NCBI RefSeq assembly: GCF_039527675.1
Contig: NZ_BAAAKI010000003.1
Coordinates: 62,001 to 126,000 of the forward strand
Source of the DNA: Luteococcus sanguinis
GTDB lineage: Bacteria; Actinomycetota; Actinomycetes; Propionibacteriales; Propionibacteriaceae
Direction: 5' to 3'
Length of the DNA: 64,000 nucleotides
The notes under the pieces are model-generated. The model searched no databases. It was given only the letters and a program-made list of their open reading frames with translations, and had not been told where the DNA came from. The position numbers and the translations under genes were made by a program. Each line of letters opens with the position of its first letter. Positions within the stretch are counted from its first letter, which is position 1. Shown here piece after piece: positions 56,960 to 64,000 of the stretch.

Positions 56960-57853
56960 TCAGTGCGCGTGCGGCTGGTTCAGCAGCGGCAGCATCTTGT
57001 CCTTGGTGACCCCGGCGCGGGCCAACTCGTCGAAGACCAACGGCAGCCGGTCGGCGACGTCCTGGCGGTCGAAGGGCCAGTCGTACTGCTCGGCGCCGTT
57101 GAGATCGGCCAGGGCCTCGTCCAGGGAGACTCCCTTGCGCACCAGGTCTTCGGCGACGCCGTAGAGCGCCGACAGGTCGGCGCGCTGCTGCAGCACCACG
57201 TCCATCCCGACCGGGTCGCCGTGCCCGGGGATGAACAGCACGTCGACGTCCTCCCGGAGGTGCTTCACCGCGCCGTCGATCGCCTTGGGCCAGTCCTTGA
57301 GCGTGGAGTCGGGCCCGATCGCGGGCGCACCGGAGGTCTCGACGAGGTCGCCGGTGAAGATCACCTCGGCGTCGGGCACCAGCACGAACAGGTCACCGTC
57401 GGTGTGTCCCTTGCCCAGGTGGACGACCTCGACGTGGCGGCCCCCGAGGTCAACGGCCTTGATCATCCCGATCTCCTGGCTGGGTGCCACGACCTCCGAG
57501 AGCTCGAAGCCGAGCTGCTCGCGCACCACCTCGGCGCCGATGTCGGGATCGTCACCGCTGAGGTGGGCCATCAACGAGTCGTGCCCGATCGAGGTGACGT
57601 CGGGGATGCCGGCCAGGCCGAAGAAGTGGTCGAAGTGCCAGTGGGTCACCACGACATGGGTCACCGGGCGGCCCACCAACTCCTTGGCGGACTCGGCCAG
57701 TGCCCGTCCCTGTTCGGGCGAGGAACCCGTGTCCACCAACAACACCCCGGTCTCGCCGACCACCAGGCCGGCGTTCACCGAAGCCGGTTCCAGGCGCACC
57801 CAGAAGACGCCGTCGCGGACCTGCTGCCATTCACCCATCGAGAACTCACGCAC
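56960..57853 (-). CDS. MBL-fold metallo-hydrolase
   Basis: Metallo-beta-lactamase superfamily hydrolase of 297 residues, related to the SoxH/CphA-like or quinoprotein-relay groups. Metal site THWHFDHFFG gives HxHxDH with His at about 71, 73, 76 and Asp 75; further ligands are in LGKGHTDGD and PGHGDPVG. The N-terminus SVNAGLVVGETGVLLVDTG is typical. The substrate is unknown. An ATG five codons later (57838) is an equally good start. Divergent from hrcA; the CIRCE element lies 29 bases upstream of its start and could also affect it. Confidence 0.87.
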   Translation of the reverse strand: MREFSMGEWQQVRDGVFWVRLEPASVNAGLVVGETGVLLVDTGSSPEQGRALAESAKELVGRPVTHVVVTHWHFDHFFGLAGIPDVTSIGHDSLMAHLSGDDPDIGAEVVREQLGFELSEVVAPSQEIGMIKAVDLGGRHVEVVHLGKGHTDGDLFVLVPDAEVIFTGDLVETSGAPAIGPDSTLKDWPKAIDGAVKHLREDVDVLFIPGHGDPVGMDVVLQQRADLSALYGVAEDLVRKGVSLDEALADLNGAEQYDWPFDRQDVADRLPLVFDELARAGVTKDKMLPLLNQPHAH

Positions 57854-57877
57854 GCCGTGAGGCTACCAAGCGGCCGC

Positions 57878-57883
57878 TAGACT
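57878..57883 (+). promoter_or_regulatory. -10 element of the hrcA operon
   Basis: TAGACT, overlapping the left arm of the CIRCE repeat. HrcA bound there would cover the promoter. Confidence 0.45.
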
Positions 57884-57908
57884 GGCACTCGCGTTGGGTG
57901 AGTGCCAA
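57882..57908 (+). promoter_or_regulatory. CIRCE operator (HrcA binding site)
   Basis: CTGGCACTC-N9-GAGTGCCAA, which differs from the consensus TTAGCACTC-N9-GAGTGCTAA only at outer positions and keeps the exact 9-base spacer. It lies 53 bases upstream of hrcA. Confidence 0.9.
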
Positions 57909-57961
57909 ACTGCCGTGCTGGAAACCTGACGCGACGGCGGCTTGGAACAGGGGAGGGACGA

Positions 57962-58978
57962 ATGCTGGACGACCGCAAGATGGACGTGCTCAAGGCGATC
58001 GTGACCGACTACGTGTCCAGCCAGGAGCCCGTCGGGTCGAAGGCGCTGGTCGAGCGCCATCAGCTCAAGGTCTCCCCGGCGACCGTCCGCAATGACATGG
58101 CGGTGCTGGAGGAGGAGGGCTACATCACCCAGCCCCACACCAGCGCCGGACGCATCCCCACCGACAAGGGCTATCGCCTCTTCGTCGACCGGATCGCCAC
58201 CGTCAAGCCGTTGTCGGCGGCGGAGAAGCGCGCGATCCAGGCCTTCATGACCGGAGCCCTCGACGTCGACGACATCGTCACCCGCACCGTCCGGTTGCTG
58301 GCCCAGATCACCCAGCAGGTCGCGATCGTCCAGTACCCCATCGCCTCCTCGGCGGTCGTCCGGCACGTCGAACTGGTCCCGCTGACCATCGACCGCGTGC
58401 TGGTGATCGTGATCAACTCCACCGGACGGGTGGAGCAGCGCGCCATCGAGGTCGTCGCGGACGAGTCCGCGCTGGCGCGGCTGCGCGACCGCCTCAACGC
58501 CGCGCTGGTTGGGCACGCGCCCGGCCCGGCGGCCGAGCGGCTCAGCAACCTGTTGGGGGAACTGCCGGCTGAGGATCGCCACGGTGCCGCGAGCGTCGTG
58601 GCCACCGTGCTGGAGATGCTGGCGACCGACCCGTCCACCCGTGTCGTGGTCGGTGGCGTGCCGAACCTGACCCGCTTCGGCGACCAGTTCGAGACCACGG
58701 TCAAGCCCGTGCTCGAGGCGCTGGAGGAGCAGGTCGTCCTGCTGCACCTGCTCGGCGAGGCCTACGGCAGCGCCGGCGACGTGACCGTCCGCATCGGTCA
58801 CGAGAACCCCTATGAACCCCTGCAGACCACCTCCCTGGTGGCGAGCACCTATGGGAACCCCGACGACGCCTTTGCCACCCTCGGCATCGTCGGCCCCACC
58901 CGGATGGACTACCCCTCCACGATGGCCTCGGTGCGAGCCGTGGCCCGCTATGTCGGACGATTCCTGGCAGAAGGATGA
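57962..58978 (+). CDS. hrcA: Heat-inducible transcription repressor HrcA
   Basis: Repressor of chaperone genes through CIRCE elements, 338 residues. The N-terminal winged helix is VSSQEPVGSKALVERHQL with VSPATVRNDMAVLEEEGYI, followed by QPHTSAGRIPTDKGYRLFVD; the GAF-like and insertion domains follow. The ATG at 57962 gives the normal MLDDRKMDVLKAIV start. HrcA needs GroEL to fold, so heat releases it. It is autoregulated through the CIRCE upstream and heads hrcA-dnaJ-rsmE-tgt-PAC2. Confidence 0.96.
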   Translation: MLDDRKMDVLKAIVTDYVSSQEPVGSKALVERHQLKVSPATVRNDMAVLEEEGYITQPHTSAGRIPTDKGYRLFVDRIATVKPLSAAEKRAIQAFMTGALDVDDIVTRTVRLLAQITQQVAIVQYPIASSAVVRHVELVPLTIDRVLVIVINSTGRVEQRAIEVVADESALARLRDRLNAALVGHAPGPAAERLSNLLGELPAEDRHGAASVVATVLEMLATDPSTRVVVGGVPNLTRFGDQFETTVKPVLEALEEQVVLLHLLGEAYGSAGDVTVRIGHENPYEPLQTTSLVASTYGNPDDAFATLGIVGPTRMDYPSTMASVRAVARYVGRFLAEG

Positions 58979-58990
58979 GCAAGCAACCCC

Positions 58991-60169
58991 ATGAGCGCTG
59001 ACTACTACGAGGTCCTCGGGGTCTCCCGCGAGGCGAGCCCCGAAGAGATCAAGAAGGCCTACCGCAAGATGGCGATGAAGGTCCATCCGGACGTCGCCAC
59101 CGAGCCGGACGCGGCCGAGAAGTTCAAGCAGGTGCAGGAGGCCTACGAGGTCCTGCATGACCCGAACAAGCGCGCGATCTACGATCGCGGCGGCGATCCG
59201 CTGGGCTCCGGCTTCGGCGGCGGCGCGGGTGGCTTCGGCGGCTTCGGGAACTTCGGCGGCGCGCAGGGTGGTTTCGACTTCACCAACCTGGTGGACGCGA
59301 TGTTCGGCCAGGCGGCCTCGCGTGGGCCGCGGTCCCGCACCCGTCGCGGCCAGGACGCGCTGATCCGCCAGTCCATCTCGCTGGCCGACGCCGCCTTCGG
59401 CACCACGCTCCCGGTGAGCATCGACACGGCCGTCCTGTGCCCCCGCTGCGAGGGCACCGGCTGCTCCGACGGTAGCGAGCCCGTGACCTGCACCACCTGC
59501 GAGGGCCATGGTGAGGTCACCCACGTCCAGCGCAGCTTCCTGGGCGACATCCGCACCTCCCAGCCCTGCCCGGCCTGCCGCGGCTATGGGACTACCATCC
59601 CGCACCCCTGCGGTGAGTGCTCCGGCGAGGGACGTGTCCGTTCCACCCGCACCCTCGACGTCAAGGTGCCGGCGGGCGTCACCACCGGCAACCGCCTGCA
59701 CCTCGACTCCCAGGGCGAGGTCGGCCCCGGCGGCGGCCCCGCCGGCGACCTCTACGTCGAACTCGTCGTGCAGAACCACGAGGTCTTCAGCCGCGATGGT
59801 GACAACCTCGAGATGGTCGTCAACATCCCCATGACCGCCGCGGCGCTGGGCACCACGCTCGACCTGGCGACCCTCGAGGCCGACCGCGAGGACAGCAACC
59901 CCGACGACCGCCAGGTCACCATCGACGTGCCGGCAGGCACCCAGTCGGGCACCCGCATCGCGCTGGCCGACAGGGGCGTCCCCCGGTTGCGCCGCAATGG
60001 CCGCGGTGAGCTGGGCATCACGCTGGTGGTGCAGACCCCGACCAAGCTGGACGAGCAGCAGCGCGAGCTGATGCGTCAGCTGGCCGCCATCCGTGGCGAG
60101 GAGACCGTGACCGGTCGCGTGCAGAAGGGCAAGAAGGGCTTCTTCGACCGGATGAAGGAAGCCTTCTAG
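58991..60169 (+). CDS. dnaJ: Chaperone protein DnaJ
   Basis: Hsp40 cochaperone that delivers substrates to DnaK and stimulates its ATPase, 392 residues. The J domain has HPD at about 32-34, then a Gly/Phe-rich region (about 75-100). All four zinc repeats are present: CPRCEGTG, CTTCEGHG, CPACRGYG, CGECSGEG. The C-terminal peptide-binding domain is complete. This is the hrcA-linked DnaJ (often DnaJ2 in actinobacteria); no dnaK or grpE is in the window. It is 12 bases after hrcA and 1-base coupled to rsmE (TAGTG). Confidence 0.96.
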   Translation: MSADYYEVLGVSREASPEEIKKAYRKMAMKVHPDVATEPDAAEKFKQVQEAYEVLHDPNKRAIYDRGGDPLGSGFGGGAGGFGGFGNFGGAQGGFDFTNLVDAMFGQAASRGPRSRTRRGQDALIRQSISLADAAFGTTLPVSIDTAVLCPRCEGTGCSDGSEPVTCTTCEGHGEVTHVQRSFLGDIRTSQPCPACRGYGTTIPHPCGECSGEGRVRSTRTLDVKVPAGVTTGNRLHLDSQGEVGPGGGPAGDLYVELVVQNHEVFSRDGDNLEMVVNIPMTAAALGTTLDLATLEADREDSNPDDRQVTIDVPAGTQSGTRIALADRGVPRLRRNGRGELGITLVVQTPTKLDEQQRELMRQLAAIRGEETVTGRVQKGKKGFFDRMKEAF

Positions 60170-60909
60170 TGACCGACGCCCTCTTCCTCGCGCCGGTTTC
60201 CGGCGCCGCCGTCGGTGACCTGGTGGTCGTCGACGGTGACGAGGGCCGCCATGCGGCGGTCGTGAAGCGGATCGAGCTGGGGGAGTCGGTGCTGCTGGCC
60301 GACGGCAAGGGTCGTGCCGTACGCGGTCCGGTGACCGCGGTCAGCAAGCAGGGCATCACCGTGCGGGTCGCCGAGGTGCTGGGCGCCGTCGAGCGCGCGC
60401 ACCGTTGGGTGGCCGTCCAGGCGTTGGCGAAGGGCGACCGGTCCGACCTTGCCGTCGAGACGCTCACCGAGTTGGGCGTGGACGAGGTGCTGGCCTGGCA
60501 GGCGTCCCGGTCCATCGTCCGCTGGAGCGGCGACAAGGCAGACAAGGGCGTTGCCAAGTGGCAGTCGACAGCGCGGGAGGCGACCAAGCAGTCGCGCCGG
60601 TTCGTCGTCCCGGATGTTTCGGCCGCCGGCACCAAGCAGGTGGTCGGACGCATCGAACAGGCAGCGCTCGCGCTGGTGCTGCACGAGTCGGCCAGCGAGC
60701 ACATCGCGGACGTGGAGTTGCCGCCGTCGGGGGACGTCGTGTTCATCGTCGGGCCCGAGGGCGGGATCAGCCCGGACGAGCTCGCTGCCTTCGAGGCGGC
60801 CGGGGCGCGCACCGTCCTGGTCTCGGACGGGGTGCTGCGGACCTCAACCGCCGGGGTCGTCGCTCTGGCGCAGCTCCAGCTCAAGGCCGTGGAGATGTCG
60901 CATGCCTGA
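60169..60909 (+). CDS. rsmE: 16S rRNA (uracil-1498-N3)-methyltransferase
   Basis: SPOUT-family methyltransferase that modifies U1498 of 16S rRNA, 246 residues. The conserved knot region is IVGPEGGISPDELAAFEAAG near 191-210, with VLLADGKGR and the N-terminal PUA-like fold. The final block SDGVLRTSTAGVVALAQLQL is characteristic. GTG start overlapping the dnaJ stop by one base. Its 3' end overlaps tgt by 8 bases. Confidence 0.95.
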   Translation: MTDALFLAPVSGAAVGDLVVVDGDEGRHAAVVKRIELGESVLLADGKGRAVRGPVTAVSKQGITVRVAEVLGAVERAHRWVAVQALAKGDRSDLAVETLTELGVDEVLAWQASRSIVRWSGDKADKGVAKWQSTAREATKQSRRFVVPDVSAAGTKQVVGRIEQAALALVLHESASEHIADVELPPSGDVVFIVGPEGGISPDELAAFEAAGARTVLVSDGVLRTSTAGVVALAQLQLKAVEMSHA

Positions 60910-62251
60910 GGCAGACCAGAACGGTCCAGACCAGCTGGGCTCCGACCAGTTCGGCTTCACCCACCGCACCGTCCTGCCCAATGGCGTGGGACGCACCGGG
61001 ACGATCACGACGCCGCACGGTGAGGTCCAGACCCCCGCCTTCGTCGTCGTGGGCACCAAGGCGACCGTCAAGACCGTCCTGCCGGAGACGCTCGTCGAGC
61101 TGGGGACCCAAGCCGTCCTCGCGAACGCCTACCACCTCTACCTGCAGCCCGGCGCCGACCTGGTCGACGAGGCCGGCGGCCTGGGCCGGTTCATGAACTG
61201 GAGCGGTCCCACCTTCACCGACTCCGGCGGCTTCCAGGTGATGAGCCTCGGTGCCGGGTTCAAGAAGGTGATCAGCATGGACGCGTCCACCGCGAACAGC
61301 GACGACGCGATCGCCGAGGGCAAGGAGCGCCTCGCGCACGTGGACGATGACGGCGTCACCTTCAAGAGCCACCTGAATGGCGACAAGCACCGTTTCACGC
61401 CAGAGGTGAGCATGGGGGTGCAGCACCAGCTCGGTGCCGACATCATGTTTGCCTTCGACGAGCTGACCACCCTGCACAACACCCGTGGCTACCAGGAGAC
61501 CTCTCTGGAGCGGACCCGGCTCTGGGCGGAGCGCTGCCTGGCCGAGCACCGTCGGCTCACGCTGGAGCGGTCCGACAAGCCCTATCAGGCGCTGTTCGGG
61601 GTGCTGCAGGGGGCGCAGTACGAGGACCTGCGTCGCAAGGCAGCCCACGACCTGGGGACGATGGAGGTGGACGGGCAGCGCTTCGACGGCTTCGGATTCG
61701 GCGGCGCGCTGGAGAAGGAGAACCTGGGCACCATCTGCACCTGGATGGCCGAGGAACTGCCCTTTGACAAGCCGCGACACCTGCTGGGCATCAGCGAGCC
61801 GGACGACTTCTTCGCCGCCGTCGCCGCCGGTGCGGACACCTTCGACTGCGTGAATCCCTCCCGGGTGGCGCGCAATGGGGCCATCTACACCGCCGACGGC
61901 CGCTACAACATCACCGCCGCCAAGCACCGTCGCGCCTTCGTCCCGCTGGAGGAGGGGTGCGACTGCTACACCTGTGCCCACTACACCCGCGCCTATGTGC
62001 ACCACCTGCTGCGGGCGCGGGAGATGGTGGGTTACACGCTCGCGACGATCCACAACGAGCGCTTCACGGTGCGGCTGGTCGACCAGATCCGCGCGGCGAT
62101 GGACGCGGGGGACTTCGAGGCACTGCGCACCGAATACCTCGGACGCTTCTACGCCTCCCGCACGCCGTCGGCGAGCTCCTCGGTGGGGAATGCCACGAGC
62201 AGTTCGGACGTTGATCCCAAGAGCGTCGTCAGCGCTTCGGAGAGGACATGA
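60902..62251 (+). CDS. tgt: tRNA-guanine transglycosylase
   Basis: Exchanges guanine 34 of tRNAs with GUN anticodons for a queuosine precursor (preQ1 or queuine). It has 449 residues, with a C-terminal Ser-rich extension. FTDSGGFQVMSLG holds the catalytic Asp region, and HLLGISEPDDFFAAVAAGAD and the zinc site CDCYTCAHYTRAYVHHL (CxCxxC plus His) are intact. Many actinobacteria lack this gene. No queuosine synthesis gene (queC, queD, queE, queF) is in the window, so salvage versus synthesis is open. The PAC2 gene overlaps its stop (ATGA). Confidence 0.94.
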   Translation: MPEADQNGPDQLGSDQFGFTHRTVLPNGVGRTGTITTPHGEVQTPAFVVVGTKATVKTVLPETLVELGTQAVLANAYHLYLQPGADLVDEAGGLGRFMNWSGPTFTDSGGFQVMSLGAGFKKVISMDASTANSDDAIAEGKERLAHVDDDGVTFKSHLNGDKHRFTPEVSMGVQHQLGADIMFAFDELTTLHNTRGYQETSLERTRLWAERCLAEHRRLTLERSDKPYQALFGVLQGAQYEDLRRKAAHDLGTMEVDGQRFDGFGFGGALEKENLGTICTWMAEELPFDKPRHLLGISEPDDFFAAVAAGADTFDCVNPSRVARNGAIYTADGRYNITAAKHRRAFVPLEEGCDCYTCAHYTRAYVHHLLRAREMVGYTLATIHNERFTVRLVDQIRAAMDAGDFEALRTEYLGRFYASRTPSASSSVGNATSSSDVDPKSVVSASERT

Positions 62252-63213
62252 TGAACGACCCCAGGGAGCTTTACCGACTCACCGCCGTGCCCGGCCAGCC
62301 GGGACCGGTGCTGATCTCGCTCAGCGGTTTCATGGATGGCGGCCAGGCTGGCCAGCTCGCCGTCCAGCACCTGATCGAGAAGCAAGCGGGGAATGTCATC
62401 GCGCGCTTCGACGTCGACCAGCTGATCGACCACCGGTCGCGGCGCCCGATGATCACCTACGCCGGTGACCACTACGAGGACTACCAGCCGCTGGAACTCG
62501 TGGTCCGTGAGCTGAGCGACGACGCAGGCAAGACCTTCTATCTGTTCACCGGACCCGAGCCCGACTACCAGTGGGAGCGCTTCGTCCAGGCGGTCACGAT
62601 CCTGTTCTCCGAGATCGGGGTGAACCTGGCGCTGACGCTGCACGGCATTCCATGGGGCGCGCCGCACACGCGTCCGATCGGGCTGACGGCGCACTCGGTC
62701 GACCCGACGGTGATGGCTGACTTCCCGTCGCTGCACGACCGGATGCAGCTGCCCGCCTCGATGGAGGGGCTGCTGGAGCTCAAGCTGCCGCAGGCGCACA
62801 TCCGTGCCGGCGGTTTCTCGGTGCACGTCCCGCACTACCTGGCGGGCTCGGAGTTCCCGGCCGGTGCCGTGCGGCTGATCGACTCCGCAGCCGAAGTGGC
62901 GGAGCTGTCGCTGGCTGTGCCGGACCTGCGTTCGGCAGCGGACGAGTACCTGCGCGGGATCGACCAGCTCGTCGCGCAGAACCCGGAGAACGCCGAGGCG
63001 ATCGGTCAGATGGAGGCGGCCTACGACGCCGCCACCGCTGGCCGGGAGCTGACCGGTGATCGTCCGACGCAGCCGGTGGACGAGTCTGACATCCCCAGCG
63101 GCGACCAGTTGGCCGCCGAGTTCGAGCAGTTCCTCAAGGACACCGACAAGGGACACAAGGACGGCGGTCGGGGAAGCAGCGGTGAGGGCGACGGTGGTCC
63201 CAGCTGGGGCTGA
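62248..63213 (+). CDS. PAC2 family protein
   Basis: 321 residues of the PAC2 family, related to proteasome-assembly chaperone 2, common in actinobacteria and archaea. Family blocks: LISLSGFMDGGQAGQLAVQHL near 22-42 and YAGDHYEDYQPLELVVREL, then the hydrophobic core IPWGAPHTRPIGLTAHS. A role in proteasome assembly has been suggested but is unproven. The ATG overlaps the tgt stop. The last 60 residues are acidic and Gly-rich, likely flexible. Confidence 0.88.
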   Translation: MMNDPRELYRLTAVPGQPGPVLISLSGFMDGGQAGQLAVQHLIEKQAGNVIARFDVDQLIDHRSRRPMITYAGDHYEDYQPLELVVRELSDDAGKTFYLFTGPEPDYQWERFVQAVTILFSEIGVNLALTLHGIPWGAPHTRPIGLTAHSVDPTVMADFPSLHDRMQLPASMEGLLELKLPQAHIRAGGFSVHVPHYLAGSEFPAGAVRLIDSAAEVAELSLAVPDLRSAADEYLRGIDQLVAQNPENAEAIGQMEAAYDAATAGRELTGDRPTQPVDESDIPSGDQLAAEFEQFLKDTDKGHKDGGRGSSGEGDGGPSWG

Positions 63214-63254
63214 CCGGCATCCGGCACCGCCCCCAGGCGCAGGCGGACCGCTGG

Positions 63255-63260
63255 CATGAT
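63255..63260 (+). promoter_or_regulatory. -10 element of the NUDIX gene
   Basis: CATGAT, 6 bases before the ATG at 63267. A weak hexamer in the leaderless position. Confidence 0.35.
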
Positions 63261-63266
63261 CGGTTC

Positions 63267-63740
63267 ATGGCGGACAGCAAGCGCAAGGTCAGGCCCTCGA
63301 TCAAGGCCCTCATCGTCAGCGAAGGGCGCCTGCTGGTCACCGTGAACTCCGACGAGACCGACGAGTTCTACCTGCTTCCCGGCGGGGGGCAGGACTTCGG
63401 CGAGTCTATGGTGGAGACGGTTCACCGCGAGTGCCGCGAGGAGATCTGTTGCGAGGTCGTGGTGCGCGACCTGGCCTATGTGCGCGACTACATCGGCTCC
63501 CGGCACGAGTTCGCCGATTGGGACTCCGACTTCCACCAGATCGAGATGGCTTTCTGGTGCGATCTCGCCCCCGGCCAGGTTCCCGCGATGGGGGTCATCG
63601 AGCCCGACCAGTTCCAGACGGGTGTCGCCTGGGTGCCCTTGGACGAGTTGTCCGACGCGCCGATCTATCCTGCCGAGCTGAAAACCTGGCTGCTCGAGGA
63701 CGCCTCGGCGCGTCGGACCTACTTGGGCCCCGTGAACTGA
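63267..63740 (+). CDS. NUDIX hydrolase
   Basis: Pyrophosphatase of the NUDIX superfamily, 157 residues. The Nudix box GQDFGESMVETVHRECREEI (about 41-60) fits GxxxxxExxxxxREuxEE; two Cys follow directly. Substrates could be nucleoside diphosphate derivatives such as sugar nucleotides, NADH or oxidised nucleotides. The acidic core and a C-terminal LDELSDAPIYPAELKTWL segment are conserved in the family. It appears to be a single-gene unit. Confidence 0.88.
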   Translation: MADSKRKVRPSIKALIVSEGRLLVTVNSDETDEFYLLPGGGQDFGESMVETVHRECREEICCEVVVRDLAYVRDYIGSRHEFADWDSDFHQIEMAFWCDLAPGQVPAMGVIEPDQFQTGVAWVPLDELSDAPIYPAELKTWLLEDASARRTYLGPVN

Positions 63741-63795
63741 AGCGTCCCAGCGGGTGCTCTCCCATCCCCCGAGCTTGGCTTGTGCGTTCCTCGTG

Positions 63796-63817
63796 CCTGT
63801 CGGGGTTCCTCGACAGG
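63796..63817. repeat. Palindromic extragenic element (REP-like hairpin)
   Basis: CCTGTCGGGG and CCTCGACAGG form a nearly perfect stem with a very short loop. It lies between the NUDIX gene and the convergent partial gene. The TCGACAGGCTTCGGCAAGG flank resembles dispersed extragenic palindromes seen in high-GC actinobacteria; it could also terminate transcription. Confidence 0.45.
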
Positions 63818-63850
63818 CTTCGGCAAGGTGGAGCGCGCGCTCGGGGAATG

Positions 63851-64000
63851 TCAGAGGAGGACGCCGACCTGGGTGGCCAGGCGGCGGACCAGGTCGTCCG
63901 ATGCCTTGGTCTGGTCGAGCTCGATGCGGGCCAGCTCCATCCCGACCCGGCGGAGGGCGTCCAATGTTTCGGCTGCTCCCAGAACCCCGCCGCGGTGGGC
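63851..64000 (-). CDS. Unidentified protein, C-terminal 49 residues (cut by window edge)
   Basis: An open frame runs from the right edge to a TGA at 63851-63853. The visible end reads helical and amphipathic (GAAETLDALRRVGMELARIE, then DQTKASDDLVRRLATQVGVL). No family can be recognised from this fragment. Confidence 0.6.
   Translation of the reverse strand, partial: AHRGGVLGAAETLDALRRVGMELARIELDQTKASDDLVRRLATQVGVLL

Overview
The window is a high-GC bacterial chromosome segment with actinobacterial gene content and order. It carries an rne/rng-rplU-rpmA-obgE-proB string, proA-nadD-rsfS, comEA-comEC-holA, rpsT-lepA, and hemW followed later by hrcA-dnaJ-rsmE. It also holds actinobacteria-associated families (DUF4233, TIGR03085, DUF4192, DUF3097). 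A BluB-CobT fusion, known from Propionibacterium freudenreichii, together with proB/proA placement and a tgt gene, points to Propionibacteriaceae or a close relative. That taxonomic call is an inference.

Layout. 1-2.8 kb (minus strand): a membrane DoxX/MauE-like protein, two tandem membrane-anchored DsbA-like proteins, then valS, cut by the window edge. 2.9-8.9 kb (plus): folC-DUF4233, ndk-CPBP protease-TIGR03085, and the TIGR03960 radical SAM protein. 9.0-11.1 kb (minus): two paralogous secreted proteins of unknown function, sitting between the radical SAM gene and its usual partner (TIGR03936/DUF2344). 11.2-18.4 kb (plus): TIGR03936, RNase E/G with a structured leader, L21, L27, a strong terminator, obgE, proB. 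18.4-24.2 kb: ldh and bluB-cobT on the minus strand; proA, a 40-residue membrane peptide, nadD, rsfS and tRNA-Ala(GGC) on the plus strand.

24.4-33.1 kb is a more accessory stretch directly after the tRNA. It has a divergent TetR/oleate hydratase pair, a degraded heme-binding-protein remnant, a MarR regulator, DUF2853, a small acidic protein, malic enzyme, a so-called 3-methyladenine glycosylase family protein, and a divergent TauE/SafE exporter with an Rrf2 regulator. 33.1-42.7 kb: a Pro/Gln-rich membrane protein, DUF4192, comEA-comEC, holA, GNAT, rpsT, amylosucrase and an orphan small protein. 42.8-54.5 kb: lepA, then an 8-kb transport block (osmoprotectant ABC system, GntP permease, CUT1 sugar ABC system without its own ATPase), then hemW. 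54.6-64 kb: DUF3097, a VapBC-type pair, inositol monophosphatase, an MBL-fold hydrolase, CIRCE-controlled hrcA-dnaJ-rsmE-tgt-PAC2, NUDIX, and the 3' end of an unidentified gene.

The genes are mostly housekeeping: translation and ribosome assembly, RNA decay, proline, NAD and folate synthesis, DNA uptake, and heat-shock control. They are interrupted by transport and stress cassettes. Many genes have a TAnnnT hexamer ending only 6-10 bases before the start codon and no Shine-Dalgarno, so much of the window is probably transcribed as leaderless mRNA. Internal operon genes are usually joined by ATGA or GTGA overlaps, which implies translational coupling. No CRISPR array, insertion sequence, prophage or replication origin was seen.
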